A DNA stretch of 64,000 bases from Armatimonadota bacterium (GTDB lineage Bacteria > Armatimonadota > UBA5829). This document shows, piece by piece, positions 17,616 through 26,981 of the stretch. Made by a program: the position numbers and the translations under genes. Each line of letters opens with the position of its first letter. Position 1 is the stretch's first letter. Below the pieces are notes generated by a model that was given only the letters and a program-made list of their open reading frames with translations, was not told where the DNA came from and did no database searches. The stretch covers positions 1 to 64,000 of the forward strand of contig JBDKUO010000004.1 of assembly GCA_039679645.1 (NCBI GenBank), in the 5' to 3' direction.

Positions 17616-19555
17616 TCTGCCCTGAATATCTCTCCAAGACCTAGCGCGGCAGGCTTCGGATTGCCGTCGACATCTATTATGGATGTATTTGCATTGCACG
17701 GGTAGCAGTCGTGCCCCATCCAGATTATGATACCTCCGCAGCGCGGGAACCTGTCCTTGCAAGCCTTTGCCACCGTCATAAGAGCCTGCTTCTGGCGCTC
17801 CTGGCTCCAGGCTACATATTCTTCCAGATCATTCGGCTCCCTATTATGCTCAGCTTTAAACTGATCGGCCTCAATCCACCAAAGTGAGGTTCTTCTCCAT
17901 AAAGGGTTATCGATTGATACCGGCCATGCGTCGAGATTACCCTGAGATCGGCGGATAATTTCAACTGGGCTTGCGCTGGGCGAGCCGGTCTCCGATCGAA
18001 AGAAAGCATCATCGTTTTTCCACATCGGGTCCCAGCTCTCGCTAAGATTTCCTTCACATTTCCATGGTCCATGAACATCCCAGTGCTGCCCTACACCAAA
18101 TTTTGCGGGGTCGGCCCACTCAACAGGCCCGCTTGCCGATGTCGGCAGCATTCGCCTTGTCGGGTCCTGGGCTTCAACCACCTCTTTATATCGCTTTATC
18201 AAAGGATGAGTAAACTCTACTGGTTTTGCAGTGCCTTTATACATCAGCTCATTGCCGCCGCACCACAGCAGAAGTGATACATGATGCTGCCTGCGCGCTA
18301 TATATGACCGTGCGATGATCTCATGATCAGCGATACTCTTTTCATCCTCAGGCGGGTAGTTGTCGCAGCCCGAAGACGAAAGTGGAAACTCCTGCCACAC
18401 GAAAATTCCCAGCTCATCACACAAGTCGTAGAACCATTTTCTCTCGAGTATGGCCCCACCCCACACGCGCATTATGTTGAAACCAAGGTTTTTGTAGACT
18501 GCCAGACGTTTGCGATAGTCTTCATATGTAGTGTCGGCAAAGTTGGGGTGAATCGGGGTCCAGTTGGCTCCCTGCAGAAAAATGGGTTTGCCATTGACAA
18601 CACAAATCCATGGATCGGCTTCAGCAGGCGCGCCTTCGCATGGCTGCCATGTCACTTCCTTGAACCCTACTCGCCGTGTAATGGCGTCCTGTTCCGATCC
18701 ACTTGAATCCAGCAGCTTGGTCGTGAGATCGTAAAGTGGCTGGCTACCATGCCCGTTGGGCCACCACAGCTCCACAGGTATATCGTTCAGATCGATGCCG
18801 TTTTTATTAAACTCAGCCGCAGGTAAGCTTCTTTCGCAGAGTTCATTTCCGTTATATGAAAGAGTAACCTGCACGGACCCTCCGCTGCCGGTCGCCCCAC
18901 CCTTTATCTTTATTGACCCGAGTGACTTTGCCGAATCAGCTTGAGCATAACACCGCAGTTCAGATATTTCTGCGCCGTCCACTGATTCCAGGCAGATCCT
19001 GTCCCATATGCCGATCTGGACGAGCCTGACGACCCAGTCCCATGTGTAATTGAACCGGGCCTTCCACTCCGTCATCTCAGATGTGAAGCCTATCTGCCCG
19101 AGCCATCTGGGCGGCATGTCAAACACTATCTGGAGAATATTGCCGGATTCCTTAACAGCCGGCGTAATGTCGAATGTATGCGGCACATAAGTGCCTTCAA
19201 ACCGATCTATCTCCTGGCCGTTGAGATAGACCCATCCGGAGTAGTCGAGTCCGTTGCATCTCAGGCGATATGTTTTGCCGCTTTCGATCATTTCATCCGG
19301 AAGGATTGCTTTATACACCCAGTGCCGGTTTTCAACCCACTCGCATGCTCTCGCGTTGAGCCCTTCGTTCCAGTCGGGTATGATGCCCGCATCTCGCAGC
19401 GCGCCCTGCACCGATCCGGGCACTTTCGCCGAAATCGGACATACATCGGCCTCAGGCGTTGCGCCGACCTCCATTGACTTAGTCAGCCACCATACATACG
19501 GTGTGTAACCGGAAAGCTTCCAGTCGAGTTTTGACAGGTCGTAAATCTTTTTCAT
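17612..19555 (-). CDS. GH2-family glycosidase, beta-mannosidase-like
   Basis: A 647-residue GH2 enzyme: an N-terminal sugar-binding jelly roll (with GLDYSGWVYLNGQEIDRFEG), an Ig-like beta sandwich and a TIM barrel. The barrel carries NIMRVWGG, the acid/base Glu in LLWCGGNE (near residue 433) and the nucleophile Glu in SETGS (near 523), the layout of beta-mannosidases and related exo-glycosidases. It is shorter than most beta-mannosidases because the C-terminal beta domains are missing. No signal peptide is seen, so it probably works on imported oligosaccharides. The ATG at 19555 has AGAGGAG just upstream; a start 27 nt earlier lacks a site. Confidence 0.85.
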   Translation of the reverse strand: MKKIYDLSKLDWKLSGYTPYVWWLTKSMEVGATPEADVCPISAKVPGSVQGALRDAGIIPDWNEGLNARACEWVENRHWVYKAILPDEMIESGKTYRLRCNGLDYSGWVYLNGQEIDRFEGTYVPHTFDITPAVKESGNILQIVFDMPPRWLGQIGFTSEMTEWKARFNYTWDWVVRLVQIGIWDRICLESVDGAEISELRCYAQADSAKSLGSIKIKGGATGSGGSVQVTLSYNGNELCERSLPAAEFNKNGIDLNDIPVELWWPNGHGSQPLYDLTTKLLDSSGSEQDAITRRVGFKEVTWQPCEGAPAEADPWICVVNGKPIFLQGANWTPIHPNFADTTYEDYRKRLAVYKNLGFNIMRVWGGAILERKWFYDLCDELGIFVWQEFPLSSSGCDNYPPEDEKSIADHEIIARSYIARRQHHVSLLLWCGGNELMYKGTAKPVEFTHPLIKRYKEVVEAQDPTRRMLPTSASGPVEWADPAKFGVGQHWDVHGPWKCEGNLSESWDPMWKNDDAFFRSETGSPSASPVEIIRRSQGNLDAWPVSIDNPLWRRTSLWWIEADQFKAEHNREPNDLEEYVAWSQERQKQALMTVAKACKDRFPRCGGIIIWMGHDCYPCNANTSIIDVDGNPKPAALGLGEIFRAD

Positions 19556-19648
19556 CGAACTCCTCTTGCTTATTGCTTTCAACCAATTACCTCTTTAATT
19601 AACGCGCGACATTCCCCTTCACTTCTTGCAAACTGATATAATTTATCT

Positions 19649-21100
19649 ATGAGACACGTTTGGGCGAGCATAATCCTATTCGTCTTCGCGAGTATCTGCT
19701 GCCATGCATCCGAAACGGATTTTCCCACAGACGAAATATACAGGATCCGTATACTAAACCAAGTCGGCGGGCTTGTGCAGGTAAGCCTGGATGGTGGGCG
19801 CAATTACAGCACGGTCGGTCGTGTGAAGGTTGCCGCCAATGCCCGGATAACAGGCTTCGGCGCTTCATCGTATACTCCACATGGCGCGGTTGCTGCTACG
19901 GCTGTCCACGGGATCAGGATCAAGACAGGGCAGGCGGCGATGGGTGTGGGCAAAGCGCAGATGCCGCTTATGTTCAGCATATCACCGTGCGAGTTTTCGT
20001 CTATCCCCAACGGATACGGAGGCCACATCCCGCGTTCTTCAGCGATCCAGTTGGATATTCATACAGGCGAGTCTATATTTCGTGACTTTTCGCCTTATGT
20101 CGGCAACAGTGTATTTGTCGAAAGATACCACAATCTGCTGCCTCTGCCGGAAGACTACATGCCGCTGACAGGTGAGACTTTCGTAATAGTGGTCAAACGT
20201 CCGACTCGTATGCCGCAAGAGATAGACTTTGAAAACCGAGCTGGCGGGGATGTTACGGTAGTATACCCCGACGGAATCTGCGAACAGATCGCTAAGGTAG
20301 ACAGCCCCGTCCTCGGCGTCGGCAGATATGACGCTACTACATTCACGGGAGTCGGGGCAGTGAACACCAATCACGGAGGCGTGCTCACAATATCGACTGC
20401 ACCTGTCTGCCCCTGGGCCACGCAGGAGGGCGATGCTGTAGAGACTCGAGGCGGGTTTATGGTCCAGCCATATTATCACGCGCACGATCAGGGCGTAAAC
20501 CAGCCTCAAGTGATGATTATCGGGCCGAAAGAATCGGCTAAGCCGGTTCTGGAGGGAACACCGCCGCTTTTTTACGGCTACATAAACCTTGCCTGGCAAC
20601 CAAGTAGGCCGAATCAGTCATATAGAGCGCAGGTACGCATAGACGACGGCGAGTGGGAAGATGTGCCGAGCATGGTCGGCAAAATTGATAATGCATTTGC
20701 AACGGAGTATCTCACCAACTATTTCGATAAGCTTGGCAAGCCGCGTAAAGTGGAGAAGGGAGTCACAGCCATTCGACTGCTCTTCCCTTCATTTGACCCC
20801 AAGTATGCCGCCCAAGAACTGACCGGCGCCGCTATGGATTACTGCTTAAAATCAATAAAGTCGAGGATCTATCCGGTGCGCGGGACAGTCGATATAAAAT
20901 CTGAGCGCCAAGCTGCCGGTTCGATAACCACTTTTTATGTTGACGGCCGCGCAGTCTATACGACCAGCGACAGCGAAGCCGCATACGGCTGGGACACAAC
21001 CAAATTCGCCAACGGCTTTCACGAGATAGTAGTCGAATCCGGGTCTAGTTCAGATCAGCCGACAGATCAGAGACGTTTTGTGCCGGTATTGAACAAATAG
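19649..21100 (+). CDS. Secreted protein of unknown function, 483 aa
   Basis: I do not recognise a family. A clear signal peptide (IILFVFASICCHA) is followed by a beta-rich protein of which about the first 250 residues (RIRILNQVGGLVQVSLDGGR) read like one large sandwich domain. A later segment (QRRFVPVLNK at the end, with TSDSEAAYGWDTTKFANGFH before it) resembles the Ig-like module seen in bacterial surface proteins that describe a gain or change of structure. No anchor is visible. It is divergent from the GH2 gene and convergent with the UroD-like gene, so context gives little help. Confidence 0.6.
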   Translation: MRHVWASIILFVFASICCHASETDFPTDEIYRIRILNQVGGLVQVSLDGGRNYSTVGRVKVAANARITGFGASSYTPHGAVAATAVHGIRIKTGQAAMGVGKAQMPLMFSISPCEFSSIPNGYGGHIPRSSAIQLDIHTGESIFRDFSPYVGNSVFVERYHNLLPLPEDYMPLTGETFVIVVKRPTRMPQEIDFENRAGGDVTVVYPDGICEQIAKVDSPVLGVGRYDATTFTGVGAVNTNHGGVLTISTAPVCPWATQEGDAVETRGGFMVQPYYHAHDQGVNQPQVMIIGPKESAKPVLEGTPPLFYGYINLAWQPSRPNQSYRAQVRIDDGEWEDVPSMVGKIDNAFATEYLTNYFDKLGKPRKVEKGVTAIRLLFPSFDPKYAAQELTGAAMDYCLKSIKSRIYPVRGTVDIKSERQAAGSITTFYVDGRAVYTTSDSEAAYGWDTTKFANGFHEIVVESGSSSDQPTDQRRFVPVLNK

Positions 21101-21103
21101 TTC

Positions 21104-22237
21104 TCAGTCGTACCGTCCGTAGCTCTTGCAGACCTCTACCAGCTTAAAGATATTCTCGTCTGGTGTATCCCTGCCGCACTGGTCTCCCGTCGAAAGGATG
21201 AAGCCGCCCCCTTCCGCTGCGTCATCAATACACTTCCTGGCAACTCTCTCGACGTCTTCCACACTGCCGTTGAGCATAACGTCGGTGGTGTGAATATTGC
21301 CCATCAGCGCAAACCTGTGCCCGAAGTCGCGCTTGATCTCGGCAAGCTCACAGTCACCCATTGGCGGTATCTCCAGAGGGTTCACACAGTTGAGGTCGGA
21401 TTCCTCGGCGAGTATCTCTATAAGCACCCTCTCCTTGCCGCAACTGTGGATCATAGTCGGGATTCCGGCCTGCTTTGCCATTGCAGTCATCTTCTTGATC
21501 GTCGGCACGCACAGCTCCCTAAAGATAGTCGGAGACTGCAAAGTGATACTTCCGCTGCCCGCCAGCAGTATAAAATCGGGTTTAGCATCCAGCGCCAGCT
21601 CCATCATGCGCAATGACCGCTTCTCTTCCATTACCCGCCACTCCTCGATAAGATCGGGATGATCCATGTAAGCATACGTAAGACCCTCCAGACCGCTCTG
21701 GACCAGAGTAAACCATATCTGAAAGCCCGGGTATGAGATAGGCACGCCGAGTGCGCCAAGATCGCCGAGTTCGGCGCGCATCTCCTCCAGCCGTGTCGTA
21801 TCCGAGTCAAGAATGTCAGGATAGAGGTATCTGAGCTTGTCGAAATCCTGCTTAATATCCTTAATCGGCTTTTCGGTGGGAGATGCGGAATCGGCCACAA
21901 AGAATGTGGTCTCGGAGGTCAAGACGCCTGCCGGAGTCTCGCACTTATATGCCGTCACTATCCGCTCGTTGTCCCGGCTGACCACTTTCTGCTCGTACTT
22001 GTTCTTGTCGTCGCATCTGAGGCTGAGATCACCATATGTGAACCAGCCGTCTATCCCGAAGTATTTGATGGCCTCGACATATGCTTTCCAGAGCGGAGGG
22101 TTCCACTCCATCTCGGTCTCCCAGAACGGCTTGCCGAGCAGGCGCATAGGGATCATGGTCGATATGTCAGGCGCGCAAGGTACGTGGTCCGGCTTGCCGT
22201 TTTGCATTGCAATGAGCATCCGCTCTTTAGGTGTCAT
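21104..22237 (-). CDS. Uroporphyrinogen decarboxylase (UroD)-like protein
   Basis: A 377-residue protein of the UroD/MtaA superfamily (PKERMLIAMQNGKPDHVPC at the N-terminus, IHSCGKERVLIEILAEESD in the middle, GGFILSTGDQCG near the end). The superfamily includes haem-pathway UroD and corrinoid methyltransferases such as MtaA. The His-x-Cys-like centre (IHSCG) with His and Cys as candidate metal ligands is closer to the methyltransferase side than to true HemE, but the substrate is unknown. The ATG at 22237 has GGGAG upstream; a longer frame adds an unrelated stretch. No cobalamin protein is encoded nearby. Confidence 0.75.
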   Translation of the reverse strand: MTPKERMLIAMQNGKPDHVPCAPDISTMIPMRLLGKPFWETEMEWNPPLWKAYVEAIKYFGIDGWFTYGDLSLRCDDKNKYEQKVVSRDNERIVTAYKCETPAGVLTSETTFFVADSASPTEKPIKDIKQDFDKLRYLYPDILDSDTTRLEEMRAELGDLGALGVPISYPGFQIWFTLVQSGLEGLTYAYMDHPDLIEEWRVMEEKRSLRMMELALDAKPDFILLAGSGSITLQSPTIFRELCVPTIKKMTAMAKQAGIPTMIHSCGKERVLIEILAEESDLNCVNPLEIPPMGDCELAEIKRDFGHRFALMGNIHTTDVMLNGSVEDVERVARKCIDDAAEGGGFILSTGDQCGRDTPDENIFKLVEVCKSYGRYD

Positions 22238-22548
22238 AACATCTCCCTTGAAAATAGCTGAGAGTGGAGAGTCCAGACCAGTTGCCGCCACGTCAGCTTA
22301 TTTTAGTTTAATAGTGGCGAGCCGATAGGCTCATGATATGATTCTAAGTGATTGTTTTTAGTAGGAGTTAGACGATAGCGGCAGTATACCTTCTGCTTAT
22401 TTATCCATTTATAGCAAATTGCGAATTTCTTGCTCTCACTCTTGTCGCGAGAGGCTATAAGTGAGGGATAAACTAACAACATGGGCTGCATTAATCATCG
22501 GTGGCCATTCCGGACTCTCAGCTCTCCACTCACCACTCTCAACTTGTG
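22238..22548. other. Intergenic region without a recognised gene
   Basis: AT-rich spacer between the UroD-like gene and the site-2 protease gene, both on the minus strand. It contains two loosely similar CTCTCA/CTCCACTC stretches at its ends. I see no tRNA, no convincing open frame and no clear terminator. Confidence 0.6.
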
Positions 22549-23670
22549 TCACATCCCCAGCCTGAGCTTAGTCTGAATGAGCCTGAAGACAGAGTCGCGC
22601 CCGACAGTGCCCTTTAGGTGATCGCCTTCTACCACCATCAGTCTGCAGACATTTTCAGTGCTTAACCTGGTCAGCGCAACCCATGCATCGTCTTCGGAGG
22701 TCACTTCATATTCGCCGTCAATGCGGTGCATGATGTCGCCCACCCTGGTCATATTCCACAGGTTGGACGGCACAGTCCGCACCTCTTCCGCTCCTATCAC
22801 ACCTACGACCTTTTCATCCGCCATAACCGGATAACACGAATACTCATGCCGCAGAAGCTGCTCGTCTACAAACTGTCTCACGCTCAAACCGGCCGGTATC
22901 TCCGGGACGTCTGTTGTCATTACCTGATCTATTCGCACGCCCGAGAGCGCCCGCCGTATGAGAAGCTGCTCATAACTTTGCCTGGCCGCGCCGGTGAGAA
23001 ACCAGCCTATGAAGATCAACCACAGCCCGCCTATCAGGTTGCCGCCCAGGATCATAAAGAATCCAAAGGCCATCATCGCATAACCGAATCCCTGACCGGA
23101 ATATGACGCCCACTGCGTCGCCTTGGTAAGGTCGTTTGTAGCGCCCCATATGATCGAGCGCAGCACACGCCCGCCGTCAAGAGGAAATCCAGGGACGAGG
23201 TTAAAGGCACCCAGCAGGAGATTAATGAATGCCAGATAACCCAGCACTGCGACTATAGGCATGGGCCATTCTGACCCTTCGCCTATCCCGCCCAGCAGGT
23301 AAAAGAACACTGCCAGCGCAAAGCTCGTCATGGGACCGACTATCGCCATCCAGAATTCTTCCCGAGCTGATTTGGGCTCATCGCTCATCTGCGATACTCC
23401 ACCGAATAAAAAGAGCGTAATTCCCTTAACCGGAGTGCCGTATTTTCTTGAGACCACGCTGTGGCTGAGTTCGTGCACCAGCACAGACGCAAAAAGCAGC
23501 AGAGCCGCCAGCACTCCCATCCCCCAACTGGTGGCGACATCGAGGTCCGGGTAGAAGTGCGGAAAGTATCCGCTTGCCAGAGTGTAGACGACCAGAAAGA
23601 AGATCAGCAGCCATGACCAGTCTATGCTTATCTCAAAGCCGAACAGCCGGCCTAATTTCACCCCGCCCAT
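22549..23670 (-). CDS. Site-2 protease (M50) zinc metalloprotease with CBS domains
   Basis: A 373-residue membrane protease. The zinc site HELSH lies at residues 66-70 in a transmembrane helix, and the partner NLVPGFPLDGGRVL supplies the third ligand (Asp) near 165. About six membrane helices precede a cytoplasmic C-terminal pair of CBS domains (IDQVMTTDVPEI; TRVGDIMHRI), which often bind adenine nucleotides and tune activity. It cleaves other membrane proteins inside the bilayer, commonly anti-sigma factors or transporters; the substrate here is unknown. GGAGGT lies 6 nt before the ATG. It is downstream of the MFS gene on the same strand. Confidence 0.9.
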   Translation of the reverse strand: MGGVKLGRLFGFEISIDWSWLLIFFLVVYTLASGYFPHFYPDLDVATSWGMGVLAALLLFASVLVHELSHSVVSRKYGTPVKGITLFLFGGVSQMSDEPKSAREEFWMAIVGPMTSFALAVFFYLLGGIGEGSEWPMPIVAVLGYLAFINLLLGAFNLVPGFPLDGGRVLRSIIWGATNDLTKATQWASYSGQGFGYAMMAFGFFMILGGNLIGGLWLIFIGWFLTGAARQSYEQLLIRRALSGVRIDQVMTTDVPEIPAGLSVRQFVDEQLLRHEYSCYPVMADEKVVGVIGAEEVRTVPSNLWNMTRVGDIMHRIDGEYEVTSEDDAWVALTRLSTENVCRLMVVEGDHLKGTVGRDSVFRLIQTKLRLGM

Positions 23671-23751
23671 ATGTGACCTCCAAATCCAAGAGGGAGTATT
23701 TGGATTATGTCACTATGGCTTTACCCAATCCGGAGAGAGTAACAAACTCAG

Positions 23752-24936
23752 CTAGCCGTTGAGTTTGATGGCCGATCTCCACCTGTCCACTAGCCATTTG
23801 AAGACAGCTGCGCCGATCATCAGGCAGGCTCCGGTAGCAAGGAAAATTGAACGAAGACCGAATATGCCGCCGATCTTACCCGCGGCAAGCGGGGCGAGTA
23901 GAGCGCCCAGTGTACCTGCCGACTGCTGAATACCATACGCTCTTCCACGAAAGCTCTCGTCGACTTTTGTACATGTGAGCGCAGCCGTACTGGGCTGGAC
24001 CGCAGCCACCCATAGTCCACTCATGAAATATACAAGTCCAAACATCCACACATTCGGCATTATTGTCAGCATGGCTGTGAATATTCCGCCGCCTACAAGC
24101 CCAATGATTATCACCCTCTCAAAGCCGATGCGTTCTCCAAGCATGGTCCATCTATGGGCGACAAGTATGAACGCCACCGCAGGCAGCGAGAACACGATTC
24201 CCACTAGCCATTCTTTTACGCCTAGATTGCCCAAATGAAGCGGTAGATACGGATTGATCGCATTACCGAAAACCCATGCCAGAAAAACTGCGAACAAGAT
24301 TGCGACTTGTACCGGTGATTTGAACGCAGTTTCGAAGTCCTGTAACAGGCTCGTCTTTTCGAGGGCAACCGGCTTCTTGGGCTCCTGGACCAGCCGCCAA
24401 ACAAGCAGTGTAGCAATCAAATCAACTATCCCCGATATCTGCATAGCGCCGCGGTAACCCACTGCAGCGGCAAGCAGCCCACCAATTGCCGGACCGATTA
24501 TCAAGCCTGCAGCGGAAGCAGTCTGGGCAGTCGCAACAGAACGCGGAGCGTATTCTTCGGGTGTGTTTGTAGCTATCAGAGTAATGGAGCCGGGAATGAA
24601 ACCTGTCAGAGCACCGTTCAGGAACCTGCAGAGAGCCAGATGCCAGGGAACTGTGGATATGCTCATGCCGAAATAGACTGCAGACAGGCAAAAACCTGCC
24701 CGTATAACCATTGTTTTTCGGCCGTAACTGTCTCCCAGCTTGCCCCAGAAGGGAAGAGCGATAATTGCCGCGATTGACTGCGCTGCAAATACGATGCCGA
24801 CCCATGCAAGCAGGTTATGGCCCACTTTCATTTGCTTGAGGAAGAGTGGCAAAAACGGCACTATCTGATTCCAACTTGCCGCTGCGAGAAAAATAGTAAT
24901 TGAGAGGACATATAAATTGCGTCGATAATAAGGCAT
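23752..24936 (-). CDS. MFS family transporter
   Basis: A 394-residue permease with twelve predicted membrane helices. The loop after helix two has the MFS motif A (FWGKLGDSYGRKTMV). The N-terminal half shows the pattern of drug/H+ antiporters of the DHA1 type, with FIPGSITLIATNTPEEYAPR like multidrug efflux members, but the substrate cannot be inferred. It lies in the inner membrane and is followed 81 nt later by the site-2 protease gene. Confidence 0.88.
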   Translation of the reverse strand: MPYYRRNLYVLSITIFLAAASWNQIVPFLPLFLKQMKVGHNLLAWVGIVFAAQSIAAIIALPFWGKLGDSYGRKTMVIRAGFCLSAVYFGMSISTVPWHLALCRFLNGALTGFIPGSITLIATNTPEEYAPRSVATAQTASAAGLIIGPAIGGLLAAAVGYRGAMQISGIVDLIATLLVWRLVQEPKKPVALEKTSLLQDFETAFKSPVQVAILFAVFLAWVFGNAINPYLPLHLGNLGVKEWLVGIVFSLPAVAFILVAHRWTMLGERIGFERVIIIGLVGGGIFTAMLTIMPNVWMFGLVYFMSGLWVAAVQPSTAALTCTKVDESFRGRAYGIQQSAGTLGALLAPLAAGKIGGIFGLRSIFLATGACLMIGAAVFKWLVDRWRSAIKLNG

Positions 24937-24980
24937 TGCAAAAACGCTTCTCCAAAGCTATAACCAGTCTATCATGACTG

Positions 24981-26861
24981 TCAAGCCGGATGATGCGAAT
25001 ATTTGCCTGGATACCCACGATTTCGCTCTATAATTAATATAGCAACATCGTCTAGAAGCTTTCCTCCTGCCCAATGGCGAGCTGTGCTATAGAGCGCTTC
25101 GGCCAGTTCGTTAGGTTCCTTATGTCCGTGCTGCCTGAGAGCAGTTTCTATCCCTTCCAAATCGAGCAGTTCAGTCTCCCGCCTAGCCTCTAGAATTCCA
25201 TCTGTATAGAGCACCATCTTATCTCCAGGTTCAAGGCAGGATCCGCCGCACTCAAAGTCCTGCTTTTCGAATAGGCCAAGCGGCGGATTGTGCACGGGAA
25301 GAAATTCTACTGATCCATCTTTATGCCAAATAGCTGCTGGTGGGTGGCCTGCGCTTGCATATGAGAAACATCCGCTTTTGGGATTAAGTAAGACCAACAG
25401 TGCAGTGATAAACCTTGTCGTTTTGGAGTGCTGTGAATATAGTACTGTGTTACTGCGGCTCAATGCCGTGTCTGGCGACTGTAAGTCAAACGTAAAGGCG
25501 CGGATTGTACTGCGTGCAGCCGCTGCCAGAGCGGCAGCTTCGATACCCTTGCCCGATACATCGCCGATAAACGCTCCTATTACTTCATCACCTGTGTCGA
25601 ACACATCGTAGAAGTCACCGCCTACATCTTGTCCCGGGAATGCGGCCTGATATATTGCCGCCACTTTGCAGCATTCAATTACAGTGGGAAGTGGAGGCAC
25701 CAGGGCCTGCTGCAGAAGAGTAACCTGGTTTTCGAGCTGTCTGCGAAGGGCGATCAGTTCGGTGACATCGCGCGCGATAGTCGATGCGCCGATGATATTG
25801 CCAAGCTCATCCTTTATTGGTGAAACAGTGAGTGATACGTCGATGAGCTTGCCGTCTTTTCTCATACGAACGCTTTCTCGATTTACAATCCGTTCACCAC
25901 TTGCGAGTGCACTCAGGATTTCTTGCAAATCATCTATCGCATCAGACGGCAATAAAATGGAAATCGGTTTACCGATTGCTTCTTCGGCAGTATAACCATA
26001 TATCGCTGCCGCACCCGAGTTCCATGATAGGATCGTTCCGTCCAGAGATTTGCCGATGATAGCGTCTGATGATGAATCGACAATGCTCGCCAACCGCGTC
26101 TTTGCCGACTCAGCCAGTTTCCGATCGGTTATATCACGTATAATGTTCAGCAAGATCAGATCATCGCTGACAAATGCAATTCGTGAACTGACTTCGACAG
26201 GGAAAGAGCTGCCGTCTTTTCGTCTGTGTATCGTCTCAAAAATGACTCCACGTTCCTCCTCTTCATTTGCCAGTGTGCTAATAATCGGTTCGATTCCCGG
26301 GGCGCGTATATCATTGACTCGCATATTGAGCAGTTCTTCCCTGCTGTAACCGTAGTTTTCGACGGCGGCGGCATTGGCTTCCATAATTTGTCCGTCTTCG
26401 CAGCGGCTGAAGAGGATTATGTCTTTTGCGTGCCTGACGAGAAGCTCATATTTTTGCAGTAAGTCTGCCAGATGTTGAATACGAGCCCGAGCAGCCCTTG
26501 CATAAAGCGCCGCTGCGCTTACCAGCAGCATTCCCAGCAAGTATCCCACAATTCCTGCCCACCCACGCGGCGTATCTGCAAGGGGCCAAAATTTGTTATA
26601 GGCGGCGGAGAAATAGTATTCAAACAAAATTAAACCCAGTGCCGCGCCGGTAATTGCCGGGCCTGTGCCAAAGAGGTAAGCCATAATCATAACGATTACT
26701 ACATATAAAATGGGATAACGCCCGAGAGGAAAAATGGGTTCAAGCCAGTCCAGCAGCATTGTCAAGCTTATTAAAAGAGCGACAACCAGCACGTAGCCGA
26801 TCCACACAAATTTTCGGCTTCGAGGCGCAACTGGGCATTCTTGTCTACCATTGTTCGACAA
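24981..26861 (-). CDS. Membrane-bound PAS-PAS PP2C (SpoIIE-type) phosphatase
   Basis: A 626-residue signalling protein. About four helices in the first 110 residues form a DUF4118/KdpD-like membrane region, followed by two PAS domains (about 130-250 and 255-375), a coiled linker and a C-terminal SpoIIE-like serine phosphatase (about 390-620) with VGGDFYDVF, GDVSGKGIEAA and DDVAILI. Such proteins sense a ligand or redox state through PAS and dephosphorylate anti-sigma-factor antagonists, releasing a sigma factor. No partner (anti-sigma factor or antagonist) is encoded next to it, so its regulon is unknown. The start is a TTG with GGGAG upstream. Confidence 0.9.
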   Translation of the reverse strand: MSNNGRQECPVAPRSRKFVWIGYVLVVALLISLTMLLDWLEPIFPLGRYPILYVVIVMIMAYLFGTGPAITGAALGLILFEYYFSAAYNKFWPLADTPRGWAGIVGYLLGMLLVSAAALYARAARARIQHLADLLQKYELLVRHAKDIILFSRCEDGQIMEANAAAVENYGYSREELLNMRVNDIRAPGIEPIISTLANEEEERGVIFETIHRRKDGSSFPVEVSSRIAFVSDDLILLNIIRDITDRKLAESAKTRLASIVDSSSDAIIGKSLDGTILSWNSGAAAIYGYTAEEAIGKPISILLPSDAIDDLQEILSALASGERIVNRESVRMRKDGKLIDVSLTVSPIKDELGNIIGASTIARDVTELIALRRQLENQVTLLQQALVPPLPTVIECCKVAAIYQAAFPGQDVGGDFYDVFDTGDEVIGAFIGDVSGKGIEAAALAAAARSTIRAFTFDLQSPDTALSRSNTVLYSQHSKTTRFITALLVLLNPKSGCFSYASAGHPPAAIWHKDGSVEFLPVHNPPLGLFEKQDFECGGSCLEPGDKMVLYTDGILEARRETELLDLEGIETALRQHGHKEPNELAEALYSTARHWAGGKLLDDVAILIIERNRGYPGKYSHHPA

Positions 26862-26981
26862 TTAATATCTCCCGCGACAGACGATAGATGTACTTACTGC
26901 GCTACGTACTTATTTCCACTTTGGGTACGGATAAATGCTTTGTGGAAGCCAAATTGTTACGATAGTCTCAAGCCTGAGGAA